This document shows positions 1-11,457 of a stretch of DNA of 64,000 bases, piece after piece; the first letter of the stretch is position 1, and each line of letters starts with the position of its first letter. Source of the DNA: Epithemia pelagica (Eukaryota; Bacillariophyta; Bacillariophyceae; Surirellales; Surirellaceae); assembly GCA_946965045.2 (NCBI GenBank), contig OX337235.1:372001-436000 (forward strand), given 5' to 3'. The notes under the pieces were generated by a model. That model saw nothing but the letters and a program-made list of their open reading frames with translations, did no database searches and was not told where the DNA came from. Both the position numbers and the translations under genes were made by a program.

Positions 1-930
1 GTGGTTGCGGCACTGGTGCTTGCGAGTAGTGTGGAGCTGGTTGTGGGGCCGTCAAGGACACGGCAGCATAGGCTGCGGCTGCTGTTGGTGCTGCTGTACC
101 GGGTGCGGGTCCCGGCGCATGGGTCAACGTGGAAGAAGCTGGAGCCGTGGCTGCGGGTGCTGGTGGATAGGACGACAGAGGATAGTGAGTGGTTGGTGGT
201 GGCGCTGTGGGGGCCGGGGGATAATAATAGGCCGTCGACGGTGGTGGTGGTGGATAGGCACTGTGAGCGGCTGCCGCTGCAGGTGGTGGTGGCAAGGCGT
301 GATGAGGAGGAGGAGGATGCATGTGAGCATAGGGATAATACGGCGAAGCCGCCGCCGCCGTGGGAAGCGGTGGAGGAGCATGAGCCGTATTCGTGGGAGG
401 TGCCTGAGACAGTCGGGCTCGTTTGGCGGCCGACTCTTGTTGTTGTTGTTGTTGTGTTGGAGCAGTTCCGGATGCATGGACCGCTGTCGTCGTGGTCAAC
501 GTGGATGGAGAAGGAGCCATTGTCGTCGTCGGAGCGGTAGTTGTGGCCATGTAGTTGGTGGAGGAGGACGTTCCAAGTGGCTGGTGGTTTGTGGTGAGGG
601 CCAAAGAATCAGATCTTTGTGGTTGTTGTTGTGGTGGTGGTTGGGAAAGAGGATAAGGATAGGATTGTGGATAGTGGGACGCCGGTGGATGGGATGGTGT
701 ATAGGATGATGGTGTTGCATAGGAAGGGGCTTGAGGGGTCGATCGGGGAGCCAAAACTGGTGGTGGTGCTTGCTGTGTTTGTTGCTGTGCTGCTGGTTGT
801 GAGGAAGCCGCAGTAGCAGCAGGAGTCGGTGCAGGTGGAGGATAGTTGTTCAATGTCGTTGGTATCGTGGTACTGCTACTAAACTTTTTGGTCATGTTGC
901 GCCATTGTTGAAATTTCTCATCCTGCACGG

Positions 931-962
<32 letters not shown>

Positions 963-2539
963 GATGGCATTGGTGGTTGCGCTGGTCCAGATTGTGTGGT
1001 TGTTGCTAGTTGTGGTTGTTGCTGCGACTGTGGGGCTGATTGTGATTGCGGCACGGATGGATACGACGAGCTAGATGGCAACGAGGATTGGTGCAATGCC
1101 AATGGGTTATGGGGTATCGTCGTTGTCGTTTTTGGGGCAGGAGTAGTTGTGGTGGAACCTGCCGAAAAAAGTGGTTGTGCTGATTGTCCTCCGGGCAAGC
1201 CGGCTTTGGTACTACCAATGGTATTCGCAGCGACCATACTCCCCGTTGTCGCTGTCATTGTAGATGGCCTTGTGGTGGTGGTTGAATACACGGTCGACGA
1301 CGTTGGTTGCGCTGCCGGTGCGGGCATGGTCACGGACGCTGATGATGACGATAGTGCCTGTGGTACCAATGGTGTCCCATAGGATGGTAGTTGTGATTGT
1401 GTTGTTGTTGTTGGTATCAGCGACGCATGAGTCGAAAGAGGAGCATGCGATGAGGCATGAGGAGAAGGAGGCAAGGACGACGCGATTGCCAAGGGCATTT
1501 GCATGGAAGAAGCAGAATGGGTGGTGGTTGCCGTTGTCGCTGTGGATGATGGTCCTTGTAGGTTGGTTGCGGTGGTTGGTTCGAGACGATGCGCTGCGGC
1601 TCCACCCCGTAACAAGTCTTGAATGATACCCACGGTCCAAGTTCGACCAATGGTCAAATAGACATCGTCTGGTAACCGTTGCAAGGTGGCCGCATCGTGT
1701 TCTTGCAAGACGGATTGGATGCGGTCTTTGGAAATTTTGCCCAAGGCTCGATTCTTGTCAAAATAGGATTTGCGCACGACAAAGAGCCAGGTTCGAAATT
1801 GTCGAACCGTGGCGGGATTATTGTGGGACTGCCCCAACAACAAGTCGCGACAAAAGCCCTTGCCGCGACGCGGACTTTTCAGGTAATCCGGCAAGTGTTG
1901 CAAAATGGCGGTCCGAATGGTGCGATTGCCGACATGAAAATTGGTTTCGCCACCCCGACCGGCAATAAAAAAGTGCGAGGCAAATTCGGATTCCTTGACG
2001 TGATATTCCGAAAAAAAGGCACCCGTCGTGTCCCCCAAAAACAAGGGACGTTTGTTGTTGGTATTGGTGGTGCGTTGGGGTGCTGCTGCTCCGGCGGGGA
2101 AGGATTGCATCACGGGAGAACCACCTAGAGGCCTACTACTACTACTGCCACTCGTAGTACTGTTCACGTCTTGTGGTTGTTGTGCTGTTTCGTCCTCTGG
2201 TTCCGGTGGCTGACCAAAAAACAAGTCCCAGTCATCCGTGGACAAGTCATCAGAATACTCTTCGTCGTCTTCATTGTGCGACCACAAATCATCATCTTCG
2301 TCATCATTATACACGGAAGAAGGATGTGGTTGGTGTTGTTGTGGAAGGTGAACACCCATGGTGTGGCTTGTCGTCGTCGTCGTCGTGGTTGTCGCCACGG
2401 TCGGCTGCTGAATGTCAGATGGAGGAGACACAGAGTTGGTCGAGAAAGAGGTTGGGACTCCGCTTCCTGCTTCTCGTGGTGCTTGTTTGGTTGCTGTTGC
2501 TGTTGCTGTTGGTGGATACGGATTGCTTGATTCCGACAT
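1..2539 (-). CDS. DUF6824-like Gln/Pro/Thr-rich protein, left-arm copy (3' end off window)
   Basis: Start codon is at 2539 on the minus strand and the frame is open to the window edge, so the C-terminus is missing. I followed the frame at about 2100, 1820, 1627, 922, 550, 436 and 58 and it stays in phase. It is a paralog of the intact 966-residue gene at 25636-28536. The N-terminus is Ser/Thr rich with an acidic stretch (codons around 2200-2300). A conserved folded core follows at about 2080-1600, containing IAGRGGETNFHVGN, and then a long Gln/Pro/Ala/Thr-rich tail. The core resembles the GRGG...N.H.GN pattern of diatom DUF6824 proteins, which often sit in putative regulators; this assignment is inference. 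Compared with the right-arm copy it carries small in-frame indels, for example two extra codons near 1820, and a longer Gln run near 930-960. In-frame indels only suggest it is or was recently under selection. Confidence 0.75.
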
Positions 2540-4041
2540 GGACGATTCAATCGACTACCAATCACTTTCACGTTTGTTTGTTCGTGTGGTTCGCTTGGCG
2601 TGGTTGGGTTTCCTCTTCCGTGGGAATCGAGAGAGGAGCGAGCCAGAGCTTCACTGGAAAGTACCGATTGCAACGAGCGTGACCAAAAACACGACCACCT
2701 CTGCTGGCTCTCTTTTTCAGACGTGACTGTCTGGTTCGTCAATTCTCCTTGTGAGAGAACAACAAAGAATGTAGAGAGGGTTGGAACGATTGATGAATGC
2801 CTTCCAGGTAGATCACCTTGGGAGAGAGCGAGATGATGAGAGGTGTGTGAGGAGCGAGATCCAAACAAAACCGAGAGAGAGGAAGAGTGTGCACTTGCTG
2901 GAGATGCTTTGCGCTTGCGCGTGGTTGACTGCAGTTTCCTCCTCGCTCTTCCTTCAATCACAGATCTCCCACACGCACGTTGGAGTTGCACGTGATATAG
3001 CGAGTCAGGCGGCAAAAGACGCCGGGCAAGCGACTGGATTGATATAGAAGGAGGGAGTCCGTTGAGAATTTTGTTGCAATACAAACATAGAGAGTAAAGA
3101 TAGATATTCTTAAGTCTCGGAATACGCCCCAGCGGAGATTCTGTTTCGCCGGCAGACGCGTTCGATTCTCAACCGAATCTTTTGGTGTGTCTGAAATCTG
3201 AAAGCTACAACATAATAATCGATAGGACAGTCAGTCATCCCTCCCTCGCTCTCGCATCTCCTATCTCCTCCGGCGTTCTTGCTTCTTGCATCACCCATTC
3301 TCGGAATCTCTGATCTCTGATACCATCCTGCCAGAACACGAACACTCGTCAGAACAACATTGTCCCTCTTCGGACTTCTGACACAACCAAATTTGCACAC
3401 GCACAAGGCACACACGCATCCAAATCCAAACCATTGTATCCTTGTTTTGTGAGTTGTGAGGAGACCATCCATTCCAGATGACCTCGCTCGACGGCAATTC
3501 CATCCAGACGCACACGCACGCCAATCCCACAAAGAAACGCGGCAACCGCAACCTCTGCCACTGATGACTGCACCCATCATGGTCTACCCTTTCCTCCGGG
3601 ATATATGGTATACTCCTAGGTAGTTTTCCTACCATAGGAGAGTTTCTAATGTCCTGTAGATGATTCGAAAAACATGGAACGCCACTCAAACTACAATGTA
3701 GGAGGGCCAAACGAATCCCAGTATATCTCGGATGGATCTTGGACACCACAGAAAGGGCAATGGCCCATCCTAAAAAGATTGATTTCGAACCATCTCTTGA
3801 AATGGTCCCACTCGTCTACACACACACACATTGATTTCGAACCATCTCTTGAAATGGTCCCACTCGTCTACACACACACACATCCAAAACGACTGTCCTC
3901 GTGCAAGTATACCACTGAGAACGTCCCATGTTGGAATCTGATAACACTGGAAGGGAGGTTTGCAGCCGTAGCTCCATACAACTACTGACTGGACAATGTC
4001 ATACTTCCATTCCTGTGGAGCGTGGCACCACAAAGAAGGAT
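2540..4041. other. Non-coding stretch between the DUF6824-like gene and the NTPase gene (left arm)
   Basis: No convincing gene. The part next to 2539 (about 2540-3120) is conserved with the right arm upstream of 25636 and is probably promoter and 5' UTR of the DUF6824-like gene. The rest, downstream of the NTPase stop, is less conserved and holds a 52-bp tandem duplication at 3779-3884. Confidence 0.5.
3779..3884. repeat. 52-bp tandem repeat, two units, ending in (CA)n
   Basis: The sequence beginning GATTTCGAACCATCTCTTGA at 3781 recurs at 3833, giving a period of 52 bp; each unit ends in a short CA run. I do not see this doublet in the right arm, so it arose after the inverted duplication or was lost there. 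Confidence 0.85.
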
Positions 4042-6441
4042 TTAACTGTCATTTTCTGGCACGGCGTCCTCAAAGCCCTTGGCAATCTCGTGCAAAAACT
4101 CGGACGATGGAGTCTGCTTCAGTGTCTCGTTTCGCAGCAACCGCTCCAAGCGTTTTCCACGTCCCAATGCAACGTCGGAATGAGACACCAAGACCTCCGA
4201 CGTTTCCCCTCCTCCACGAGTCGAAGAAGCCGCAAGCTTGGTCGCTCCAAAACGGTCATTGGCAGGCACTTCGATTATCAATGTCGAAATTGCATTGTGC
4301 GAAAAATTCATATCAGGTAAGGTGTTTTGCGATGGATCCTCGAGGCCAATCAGTATTAGAATACACAACCCAGTTTTGATGCCAGCGTCCTTAAACACCT
4401 TTTCCATGGCCTCGACTGCACTCGTGCGTTGCCCAGAAGTGTACGACAGTCGATTCTTTACACTCACTAGCATGGGACAATAGTGATCATAATTATTGTG
4501 TTTGTATCGCACAGGTATCACCAGGTCGTAAGCTGGGCAAGAGGCATATGCATAGGATGCCCTTGCACTTCGATACCAGTGCTCCAAAAGGCCACTCTCC
4601 TGCAGTTCTTTTAGGCTGTAACGCAAGTAATTACGGCACACTTGGATGAAATTGACGCTTGCTTTTCCAGTGCTATCAACGCTAGATGAATCATCATTGA
4701 TGCCTTGTAATCTTTTGATCCATTTCTCGAGTGGAACAGAGAGCTGTAACAGATCTTGTGATTTTTCCCAGCGCAACTCGTCTCCACAAGCTAGCATGTA
4801 AAAGGCAGCCGCGACTTGACCAACATCTCCCTTTTCAGGACGACACAATGCAGACGTATACATCTTGATGGCAAATTCGGACCAGAAAGAAGGAGGTTGA
4901 GAAAAGGCGCCAAAAGACTCGCAGTTCTCAATCATTTGGGACATGGCAAGCCATGCGCATACCGGATCCGGAAGGTACGCAATATCTGCCACAGATGGTT
5001 GTTCCGGGTCAAAATGAGTGAGATGGGCATACCCCCAAGCCACTTGTTTTGACGCAAGATCAAATGAAACTTGGCCCAATGGCAGACGAGCTGCCAAAAT
5101 TGAAAAACATGAACTCACGTTCTCCAATTCAATCTCGTAGGTCCCACCTTTCATCCGAAGCAAAATTGGGTCCAACGCTTTTTCTAGCTCACCCTTTAGA
5201 TGCATCCGAGCAAACAACGGGCGCCCATATGGGACTGCAACATCAAACTCTGTAGAAGATTCTTTATCGAATTCGGAACCATTGGTGATTGAAACAAGTC
5301 CAGTCGTCGTGATTTCGAAAAATGGAGCATACAATCTTTTGCCTGAGTTGTATGTTGATCTTGCTTCTCTTGAGTTGTTTGACTCTTGTGGTGGTTCCGG
5401 ATAGTAGTTTGCCAAACTCATGCTTGTTCCTGCAAACACGCCAACAATGTTATGTTCATTTCGTTCTTTTCGAAGCCACCATCGTATGCTTCGAAAATGA
5501 AACCCATCGCCATTGTTGATCAGGTTTTGGGACTCGTCAAAGAGCAGTACGACCTTTTTCGTTCTTGCCGCCTCTACAAAACCATCCAACTTCTTCCATA
5601 GAATTTCTCGGTCATATTTGGTGGTTCCAATTGTTTTAACGTCCAGAGTGTCGGAGAATATGTCACTGCCCCATGCTAAGTGCGTAACTTCACCATAATG
5701 GCACAGAATGAGTTCACAGTGAACGTTGCTTTGATTGTCACTGTTAAACATCTTTTTGCATTCGTGAAGTAATTTGGTTTTGCCAGTTCCACTCGATTGG
5801 ATGAGCGGAAAGTACGGAGCCATGTACTCGTCTTTTGCGGCGGACTCTTTCCATTTGAAAAGTTCTTCCACTCGAGCCTTGAACGCATTCAAGTCTCGCT
5901 TGTACAACATTGCGTTGTTTTTTATGTCAAAGTCGATAAAGGCCACTCTATGGGATTCATTGGGGGAAGAATCCATATGAATTACTTTTCCTGTTGTCAA
6001 AAAATGTGCCAAGTCAATCTTCAAATCGTCTTGAAAAGCTGCAGAGACTTTAGGACTTTTTCTCAAGAATTTGATCGATTGACTTCGAATTAAGTCTTTT
6101 TCTTCTTGTGACATATCTGTCTTGAACCAAGTGTCTTCCAAGTAGTCACCAAGTGTTTTGCTGTCCTCTGGTGGATTCGGAGAAGTAGCTTTCAAGTTTT
6201 GGCGAGTCGTACTCTTGTTTACTTTTTGTTTCTTTTCAGCTGGGCCGGTTTCGTCATTGGCCTCTCCACCCTCTCCCCCGTCGTTGTTGATAGAGGCCTC
6301 CCTCGCATTATGTGGAGAACCATTACTCTTCATTGCGACAAGTTCTATCGACCGTCGTTTTATCGTGGCCTTTGTAGGATCGGTATTGGGAATCGGTACA
6401 AACAACACATAGAAGCTCCACAGTACACCCAAAAAATGCAT
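4042..6441 (-). CDS. CRN-RHS type P-loop NTPase with REase-like C-terminus (copy R1)
   Basis: An intact 799-residue frame starting with ATG at 6441. Seen in sequence: a hydrophobic N-terminus (residues 1-17), a basic KKQK patch near 70 that could be a nuclear localisation signal, Walker A SSGTGKT near 216-222, Walker B VVLLFDES near 297-304, and a C-terminal AYDLVIPV ... VSVKNR pair near 636-663. The last pair fits the D...xVK core of PD-(D/E)XK (REase) nucleases. NTPase plus REase is the architecture described for Crinkler/RHS (CRN-RHS) proteins of eukaryotes; the family assignment is inference from these motifs. An alternative start is the ATG about 36 codons in, which would remove the hydrophobic leader. 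Intact paralog at 21839-24235; three further copies lie at 34.7, 49.3 and 58.0 kb. Biological role unknown. Confidence 0.75.
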   Translation of the reverse strand: MHFLGVLWSFYVLFVPIPNTDPTKATIKRRSIELVAMKSNGSPHNAREASINNDGGEGGEANDETGPAEKKQKVNKSTTRQNLKATSPNPPEDSKTLGDYLEDTWFKTDMSQEEKDLIRSQSIKFLRKSPKVSAAFQDDLKIDLAHFLTTGKVIHMDSSPNESHRVAFIDFDIKNNAMLYKRDLNAFKARVEELFKWKESAAKDEYMAPYFPLIQSSGTGKTKLLHECKKMFNSDNQSNVHCELILCHYGEVTHLAWGSDIFSDTLDVKTIGTTKYDREILWKKLDGFVEAARTKKVVLLFDESQNLINNGDGFHFRSIRWWLRKERNEHNIVGVFAGTSMSLANYYPEPPQESNNSREARSTYNSGKRLYAPFFEITTTGLVSITNGSEFDKESSTEFDVAVPYGRPLFARMHLKGELEKALDPILLRMKGGTYEIELENVSSCFSILAARLPLGQVSFDLASKQVAWGYAHLTHFDPEQPSVADIAYLPDPVCAWLAMSQMIENCESFGAFSQPPSFWSEFAIKMYTSALCRPEKGDVGQVAAAFYMLACGDELRWEKSQDLLQLSVPLEKWIKRLQGINDDSSSVDSTGKASVNFIQVCRNYLRYSLKELQESGLLEHWYRSARASYAYASCPAYDLVIPVRYKHNNYDHYCPMLVSVKNRLSYTSGQRTSAVEAMEKVFKDAGIKTGLCILILIGLEDPSQNTLPDMNFSHNAISTLIIEVPANDRFGATKLAASSTRGGGETSEVLVSHSDVALGRGKRLERLLRNETLKQTPSSEFLHEIAKGFEDAVPENDS

Positions 6442-7544
6442 TGTTTGGAATCTAGGTGTAGTGGTAGTGGTAGTAGTAGTGATTCCTCGGTTTCATTCCA
6501 TCTCAAACATGATCCAATGCCGTTGTGTGATGACATTTCCACTTTCCACACATGTGATGTCGGAGAGTGCGGGATGGGGAACCGGCGGGTCAAGATTCTG
6601 TGGTCATTGGTTATGGTAGCCGCGACCAGTCACTTCCTAGAGCGCTGGCCGACGCGGAGAGCGAGTCGAGAAGCTTAGCGATCGATAGAGGTGCAAAGTC
6701 CCTCATCTTCATCTGCGTGATGTGTATCTGGGGGGTGTTGCGGACTGGCACACTGGATTCCTACATGCGGTTTGTTTGGGACACGGGAACTATATCGTTG
6801 TTCCCAGCTTTGTGTTTTGTTGGATTCTGCGGCAAGTGTGTCTCATTCTGCCGTTCCATTCTTTCTCTCTCTTCTTTTGTGGTGCATCAGTTCTCATCGT
6901 TCCACACGGGAGAAACAGCAAGAAATGAAGTATAGTGTGCTATAGTATATAAAGAGTGTGATTTTCGACAAGACTTTATGGACCAGGACAACACGTTTCA
7001 AACTGGGAACACAAGAGAGACAGACAGACAGACTACAACATAACATAATTTTTATGGATCCTTCCCAAGCCTAGCTAGCTAGTAACAAGTGCACGCACGA
7101 AACACATGGATCACACTACCTCGTCGTCGTATTCGGCATGCCAGAGCGCACGTTTCTAGTAGCAGTTTCTCAGAATGGTGGCATGAAAAGAACAAACCAA
7201 CCAACTTGAATGCCTCCGTTTATTCGGTGGACTCCAGGCTACCATTCCACATTTCCAAGAAAAGAGAGTTGCTGGAGTGATGCTACGAAACACTACGACA
7301 CTTAGCTTTGTGCGAGAAATCGGAATAGTGGTATCACAACATGAGTCCATACCGTAGGTGCTCTACAACAGAATGGTGAAAATATCTACAAGAAGAATCG
7401 ATGGGAGCGTGCATAAAACATGTAGGAATCATGCACGTAGCAAGAAAGGCTGGTGCCATCTACGGTTGGTTCGGTTCGGTCTGGCTGGTTCTCCCGGATG
7501 GACGACGGAGGATATGAAATTCGGGCACCACACATTGTTTTCCA
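6442..7544. other. Intergenic: NTPase 5' flank and end of the inverted arm
   Basis: 6442-6998 is conserved with the right arm (about 21287-21838), so it is the upstream region of the NTPase gene. A TATATAAAG string sits at 6946-6954 in both arms. Homology with the right arm ends at about 6998, after GGACCAGGACAA; 7000-7544 is single-copy and I see no gene in it. Confidence 0.5.
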
Positions 7545-9922
7545 TTAGTACAGGTTCGACGGAGCAGCAGCCGGCATGGTGGCTGTTGTTGTGGTTGGTA
7601 CGGCCATGGCATCGGTATCGACATCTTCCCACGCCATGGAATCAAACAATTGCAATTGTTGGTCCTGCAAAAAGGCTTCGGACGATGATCGAAAGGAGAG
7701 GTGGGTGGAAAAACTACTGCTGCGACTGCATCCCATGCTTGCCCGTCGCGTGGATCGACGTCGGGGGAATCGAGTCTCGGCGGCCGCCGGCGCCACCGCC
7801 GCATCGGGGTGTTCCAATCGCGACTGGTCGTGACGACACACTTCGACACTGGTCATGAGGCCATTTTCTTGTACCATTTGAATCATGTGAGTACCACTGC
7901 CAGCGCCATGGGTGGAATAATAACAACTGCCGGTGGAACCGCGACGCGTCGATCCACCGGATCGTGCCAACAGGACCTGAGAGGATTTACGACCAAGACT
8001 GCCATGTCGGTCCAAGGACGGTTGGGCTGTTTCGAGCACGGATTTGGACGGTGGTTCTGCCACATGAGCCGCAGTGTGCTTGGCGGACGACAACTCGGGT
8101 GCCGTTGGTTCCTCTTTTTGGGGTGAATGGGAAATGACTTCGACACTCACGTCCTGGTGGTGATGGTTGTTGTGGACCATGTGAATGGTATTGGTGGACT
8201 GCTGGGAGGACGACGAACAGGACGATCGACGACGACGATGGACCGTACTCGTCCATCCTGGAATGGTGTGCACGATACTGTCTTCGTCACCAAGGTCTGG
8301 TTTGGTGGTGGGAATGAAACGAATGGTGTGTCCCTGTCCGGGAGTTTGTGATTCTGGTTCTTGGTTTGGTGGGTCGTCGTCGTCGTGGTGTGGAGCTGCG
8401 ACGCGGCCGGAATGGCATCCAGAGTGGTAGGGGGTGTATACAAAGAAGAAGAACCCACCGAGGGTCGTCGTCGTCGTCCTCCACTCAGTATGGTGTGTGG
8501 TTCTTGGAGCGACACGGCACGTTTGGAAAACGACGCCGAACCAGCCGGAACGGGACGGGGAGCTCGAGGATTGGGCGAACTACTACTTCGAAAGGGTTGT
8601 CGTTTGGTCGTCCATGTTGTCATTGTTGTTGTCGCGGTGGTGGTTGGTTGATTCCACACGTGTGGTCCAAACACGAGCACGTCTTGTGGTGATTGTGATT
8701 GTGGTGATTGTGGTGATTGTGGTGGTGCAGGATCGTCAGGATCCTCCTCTTCAAAGACAATTTCCACATCTTCCTCCTTCCCAGCAGGGTGATGGGATTC
8801 GGTGGCAATGGTGGTACTGCCATTGCTGCCCCGACGCAAGGCCAACGAAAAGCGATGCAATCGTCGCAATGGCATGGGTGGTGGTTGGTCCATGGGGGGT
8901 GCGGCCGCCAGTGACACAAGAGTACTGTGGTTGTTATGGTGGTTGGAGTTGGGATGGTTGTTCTTGCTGATCCAGGACGAGAGGGGCACTCGTCGGCGGC
9001 GTCCTCCTCCTCCTCCACCTCCCAAAAAGGACGTACTGTAATTCGTACTGGTACTGTTGGTACTGGGAGGTGACCGGGGCGGCAAGGGCAAGGATCGATG
9101 GTGGGGTGCCATGGTAGTACAAGCCCAGGGATCCGTATTGGTGGTAGTGGTGGCGGCCATTAACTTGGCCGCCGCCGACGCATGCGGAGGAATGAGGGAC
9201 GAGGATGCGACCGACATGGAATCTCCGGCCGAAATATCCTTGACGGCGAGAATCAAGGAGGAAGAGGAAGAGGTTCGTGCCACGGGGATCTCTTCTTCTT
9301 CTTCTTGGAGAAAGAGTGGTTCTTCGTCGCGTTCCGTACTGGTACTACTATTGGTATGGTGCTCGTCCTCCTCTTCGTCCACTTCCTTGTGTTGGTACAA
9401 GGGATTGTTGGTTGCGCTAATGATGCTGTCCTGGAGTACCAGGGATGGTGGTGGTGGCGGTCCATGCTTTTGGCTGCTTTGACTCGACGATAAAGTTCGG
9501 GTTCGGTTCCTCCACAAGATGGAGGATGTTCGTTGCCGCAACGGAGATGATGACGAAGAACCTGTTGGAGGCGATCGTTGTTGGCTGCGGCTCCGGCTGC
9601 GGCTCCGGCTGCCCATGGAGGAGGATGGGTGATTCGTCAGGGAGGTGACGTGCACCACTCCACCCCATGACTTTTTCGGGGGTGGTTTGGTGCGGCGACT
9701 GGGAGAATTGCTTCGACTGCGATTCAGGGTCCGAGGACTGGGACTTCGGGTTCGACTTTGACGACTCGGAGGACTGCGTGTTGCGCCCGAGTCGCTGGGG
9801 AGCCGCTGTTCCTGGTGATTGGGTAGTGTTGGTGGTTCGTTGTCGAAAGAACACCATGGTTGCAATGCGCTATTGGTTGTGTTTGGGGAAATCTCAAAGA
9901 GTTTTTTTTTGGGTTCCCTCAA
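7545..9922 (-). CDS. Ser/Arg/Thr-rich low-complexity protein, frame change inside; start uncertain
   Basis: Two overlapping minus-strand frames belong together: one open from about 9922 to 8147, the other open from about 8570 to 7545 (stop). The upstream part is rich in Ser/Arg-Ser repeats, Pro, Thr and acidic clusters; the downstream part continues with HTIPGW, His and Ser stretches and ends PAAAPSNLY. Where translation switches frame is unclear. A 47-bp GT-AG intron from 8248 to 8202 would join them, giving roughly 776 residues, but the second frame already looks protein-like from about 8400 (HTIRFIPTTKP), which would rather suggest a frameshift near 8400-8390. No ATG opens the first frame: 9922 is a TTG, while a well-placed ATG with ACC before it at 9857 lies in the other frame. 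No domain recognised. The 5' flank is (CA)/(CAA) rich on the coding strand. Confidence 0.5.
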
Positions 9923-10457
9923 AGGCGTTTGTTTTATAAATTGTGAACCAGTGGTGGTTGTTTTCTTCTGGTTGTTGTTGTGGTTGTGGTTGTTTGGGTT
10001 TGTGAGTTACTGGGTGACCCGTTCTGGTTGGTGTGGGGGGGACCTCGTTGTTGTTGTTGTTTGTGTTGTTTGTTGTTCGGTTGTGTGGTGGTTGTTCGGT
10101 TGTGTGTTGTTTGGATAACACACTTGTAATTGTGGTGTACCTGTGTCTCTAAATTTGCGTTCCAACGGATGGATCGAGAGAGATAGTTACAACCGTTCAA
10201 CGGATGCTCGGAACGTTGGACCACGATCTGAGATCTTGGTGCACCCGGTAGCATCTCCTTGCCCAACCAAACAAATTGGTTGCGAACTGCAAGGGGCTTA
10301 TCTCTGGAAACGCCCGCCGAGCTTTTGGCGGCGTGAAAAGCGTTTCTCTCCCACTACCCCGATGCACGCCGGCAATGATTCGGAAGCTAGCAAAGAGATG
10401 CCCGCGAGTCTGCCAGTACTCCGGAGCGAAGCTCATAGAGAAAGTTATTCAAACAAT
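9923..10457. other. Intergenic, GT-rich on plus strand
   Basis: 9950-10120 is strongly GTT/GTG biased, probably promoter or 5' UTR of the minus-strand gene. 10140-10457 is ordinary sequence with no supported gene. Before the piggyBac insertion this region and 15337-15856 formed one divergent intergenic region. Confidence 0.4.
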
Positions 10458-10461
10458 TTAA

Positions 10462-10473
10462 CGCCAATCGTAA
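10462..10473 (+). repeat. piggyBac left terminal inverted repeat
   Basis: CGCCAATCGTAA, perfect inverse of 15321-15332, directly inside a TTAA. Confidence 0.95.
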
Positions 10474-10735
10474 AGAACAGGTTTTAAGCTTATGCGAGCA
10501 GCATATAGGTGTCTCCCATAAATTTTATCGGAGTCAACGTGCTGCTCGAAATGCTGTCTCCCTTATTAAAACAGTAAAGCAAGCTGTGTTAAGCAATGAC
10601 ACCTGTGTCATTTTTTCCCTCATTCATCGCGTCCAAGGTCACTCATTCATGAATGATACCAAAGCAATCTATTGTTACTTCTATTCCTTACTCGTCTACT
10701 GGCATTCCGTCAACACCGCCTCCCAACCGAAGATC

Positions 10736-11392
10736 ATGAATGGTAAGTGCGCGGATTATTTCATACAGGAATCCAACCCATCAAGTGTTTCTTGTTTCCA
10801 TTCACCCCTCTAATCTTTTCCGTGCAAAAATGCAGGTCTCATTGAGTCGATCGAAGTTGCAGAGATGCATCTTGAACCTGAAGACAACAATCAATCAAAC
10901 ACTGTTGTGATGGTCCCTTTCACTCTCCAGAAACCCCGAGTGCTAGTTACAGGAGAAAAGGGCAGTGTCATTGACGAGACCGCTGAAGCTACTGAGACTA
11001 GATATCTGCCCGGACAATACGCTTGTCCTGAAAGCATCAGTACAATTCTCCACAAACTCAACCACAATACGCCTCCCTCCCAAACTCACGGATACATGCA
11101 TTGGGAGAGTGTTTGCGGAGTCTGTCAACAAAATCCCTGCGTTATTGTCGACAATCTTCCTTACCTTCATGAAATCGCAATGCATATGAAGAAAAAAGGT
11201 GAATCGAATCGCAGTATTCGATATCAATTGTATCGCCGCTTGTTGAACAAGCTTCACGGCCCCCTTGGACGCGGCCACCGTGTACAACTTCCTGATTGTT
11301 TGGTTGATTTTGTTCGCGAAAACTTCCCCAACGAGAACCCAGATGAACAGTACGTTGGCTTTCGCGAAGGTCCTATCAATCACGACGAGTAA
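10736..11392 (+). CDS. Second gene of the piggyBac element, Cys-containing P2X7-tail-like protein
   Basis: Best model joins 10736-10742 and 10836-11392: exon 1 ends ATGAATG, the 93-bp intron has GTAAGT and TGCAG ends, and the frame continues through the ATG at 10865 to the stop at 11392 (187 residues). An in-frame ATG at 10649 could give a longer start. The protein has CGVCQQNPC in its middle, and its last 60 residues read R-x4-YRR ... GPLGRGHR ... LPDCLVDFVRENFP ... YVGF. This pattern resembles the cytoplasmic tail of P2X7-type proteins and small transposon-associated relatives; the family call is inference. It converges on the transposase gene; the two stops are only about 65 bp apart. Its role in transposition, if any, is unknown. 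Confidence 0.6.
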
Positions 11393-11457
11393 TCAAGCAC
11401 TAAGAGACTAGCGTCAAAGTGGGTAATATTCTCTTATTTAGATTATTCAATTCTCTT

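Larger units (their letters stand above)
1..6998. repeat. Left arm of large inverted duplication
   Basis: Reverse-complement homology to 21287-28240 runs through the NTPase gene, its flanks and the DUF6824-like gene. The distal end is beyond the window. Arms differ by substitutions and small indels, so this is not simple assembly of one sequence twice. Confidence 0.85.

Noticed and set aside
1-709. Plus-strand ORFs rich in Val, Gly, Trp and Arg
   Set aside because: Antisense shadows of the Gln/Pro/Thr-rich tail of the minus-strand gene.
2164-3084. Minus-strand ORF of 306 codons, with a counterpart of 271 codons at 25166-25981 plus
   Set aside because: It overlaps the DUF6824-like gene out of frame and its 5' half is probable 5' UTR. 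It is kept only because the arms are homologous; the two products differ by frame-altering indels and have no recognisable features.
6946-6954. TATATAAAG as a promoter
   Set aside because: Conserved in both arms but points away from the NTPase gene; no downstream gene is supported, so it is only mentioned as sequence.
10143-10487. Plus-strand ORF of 114 codons left of the piggyBac element
   Set aside because: It crosses the element border and TTAA site and has no protein-like features.
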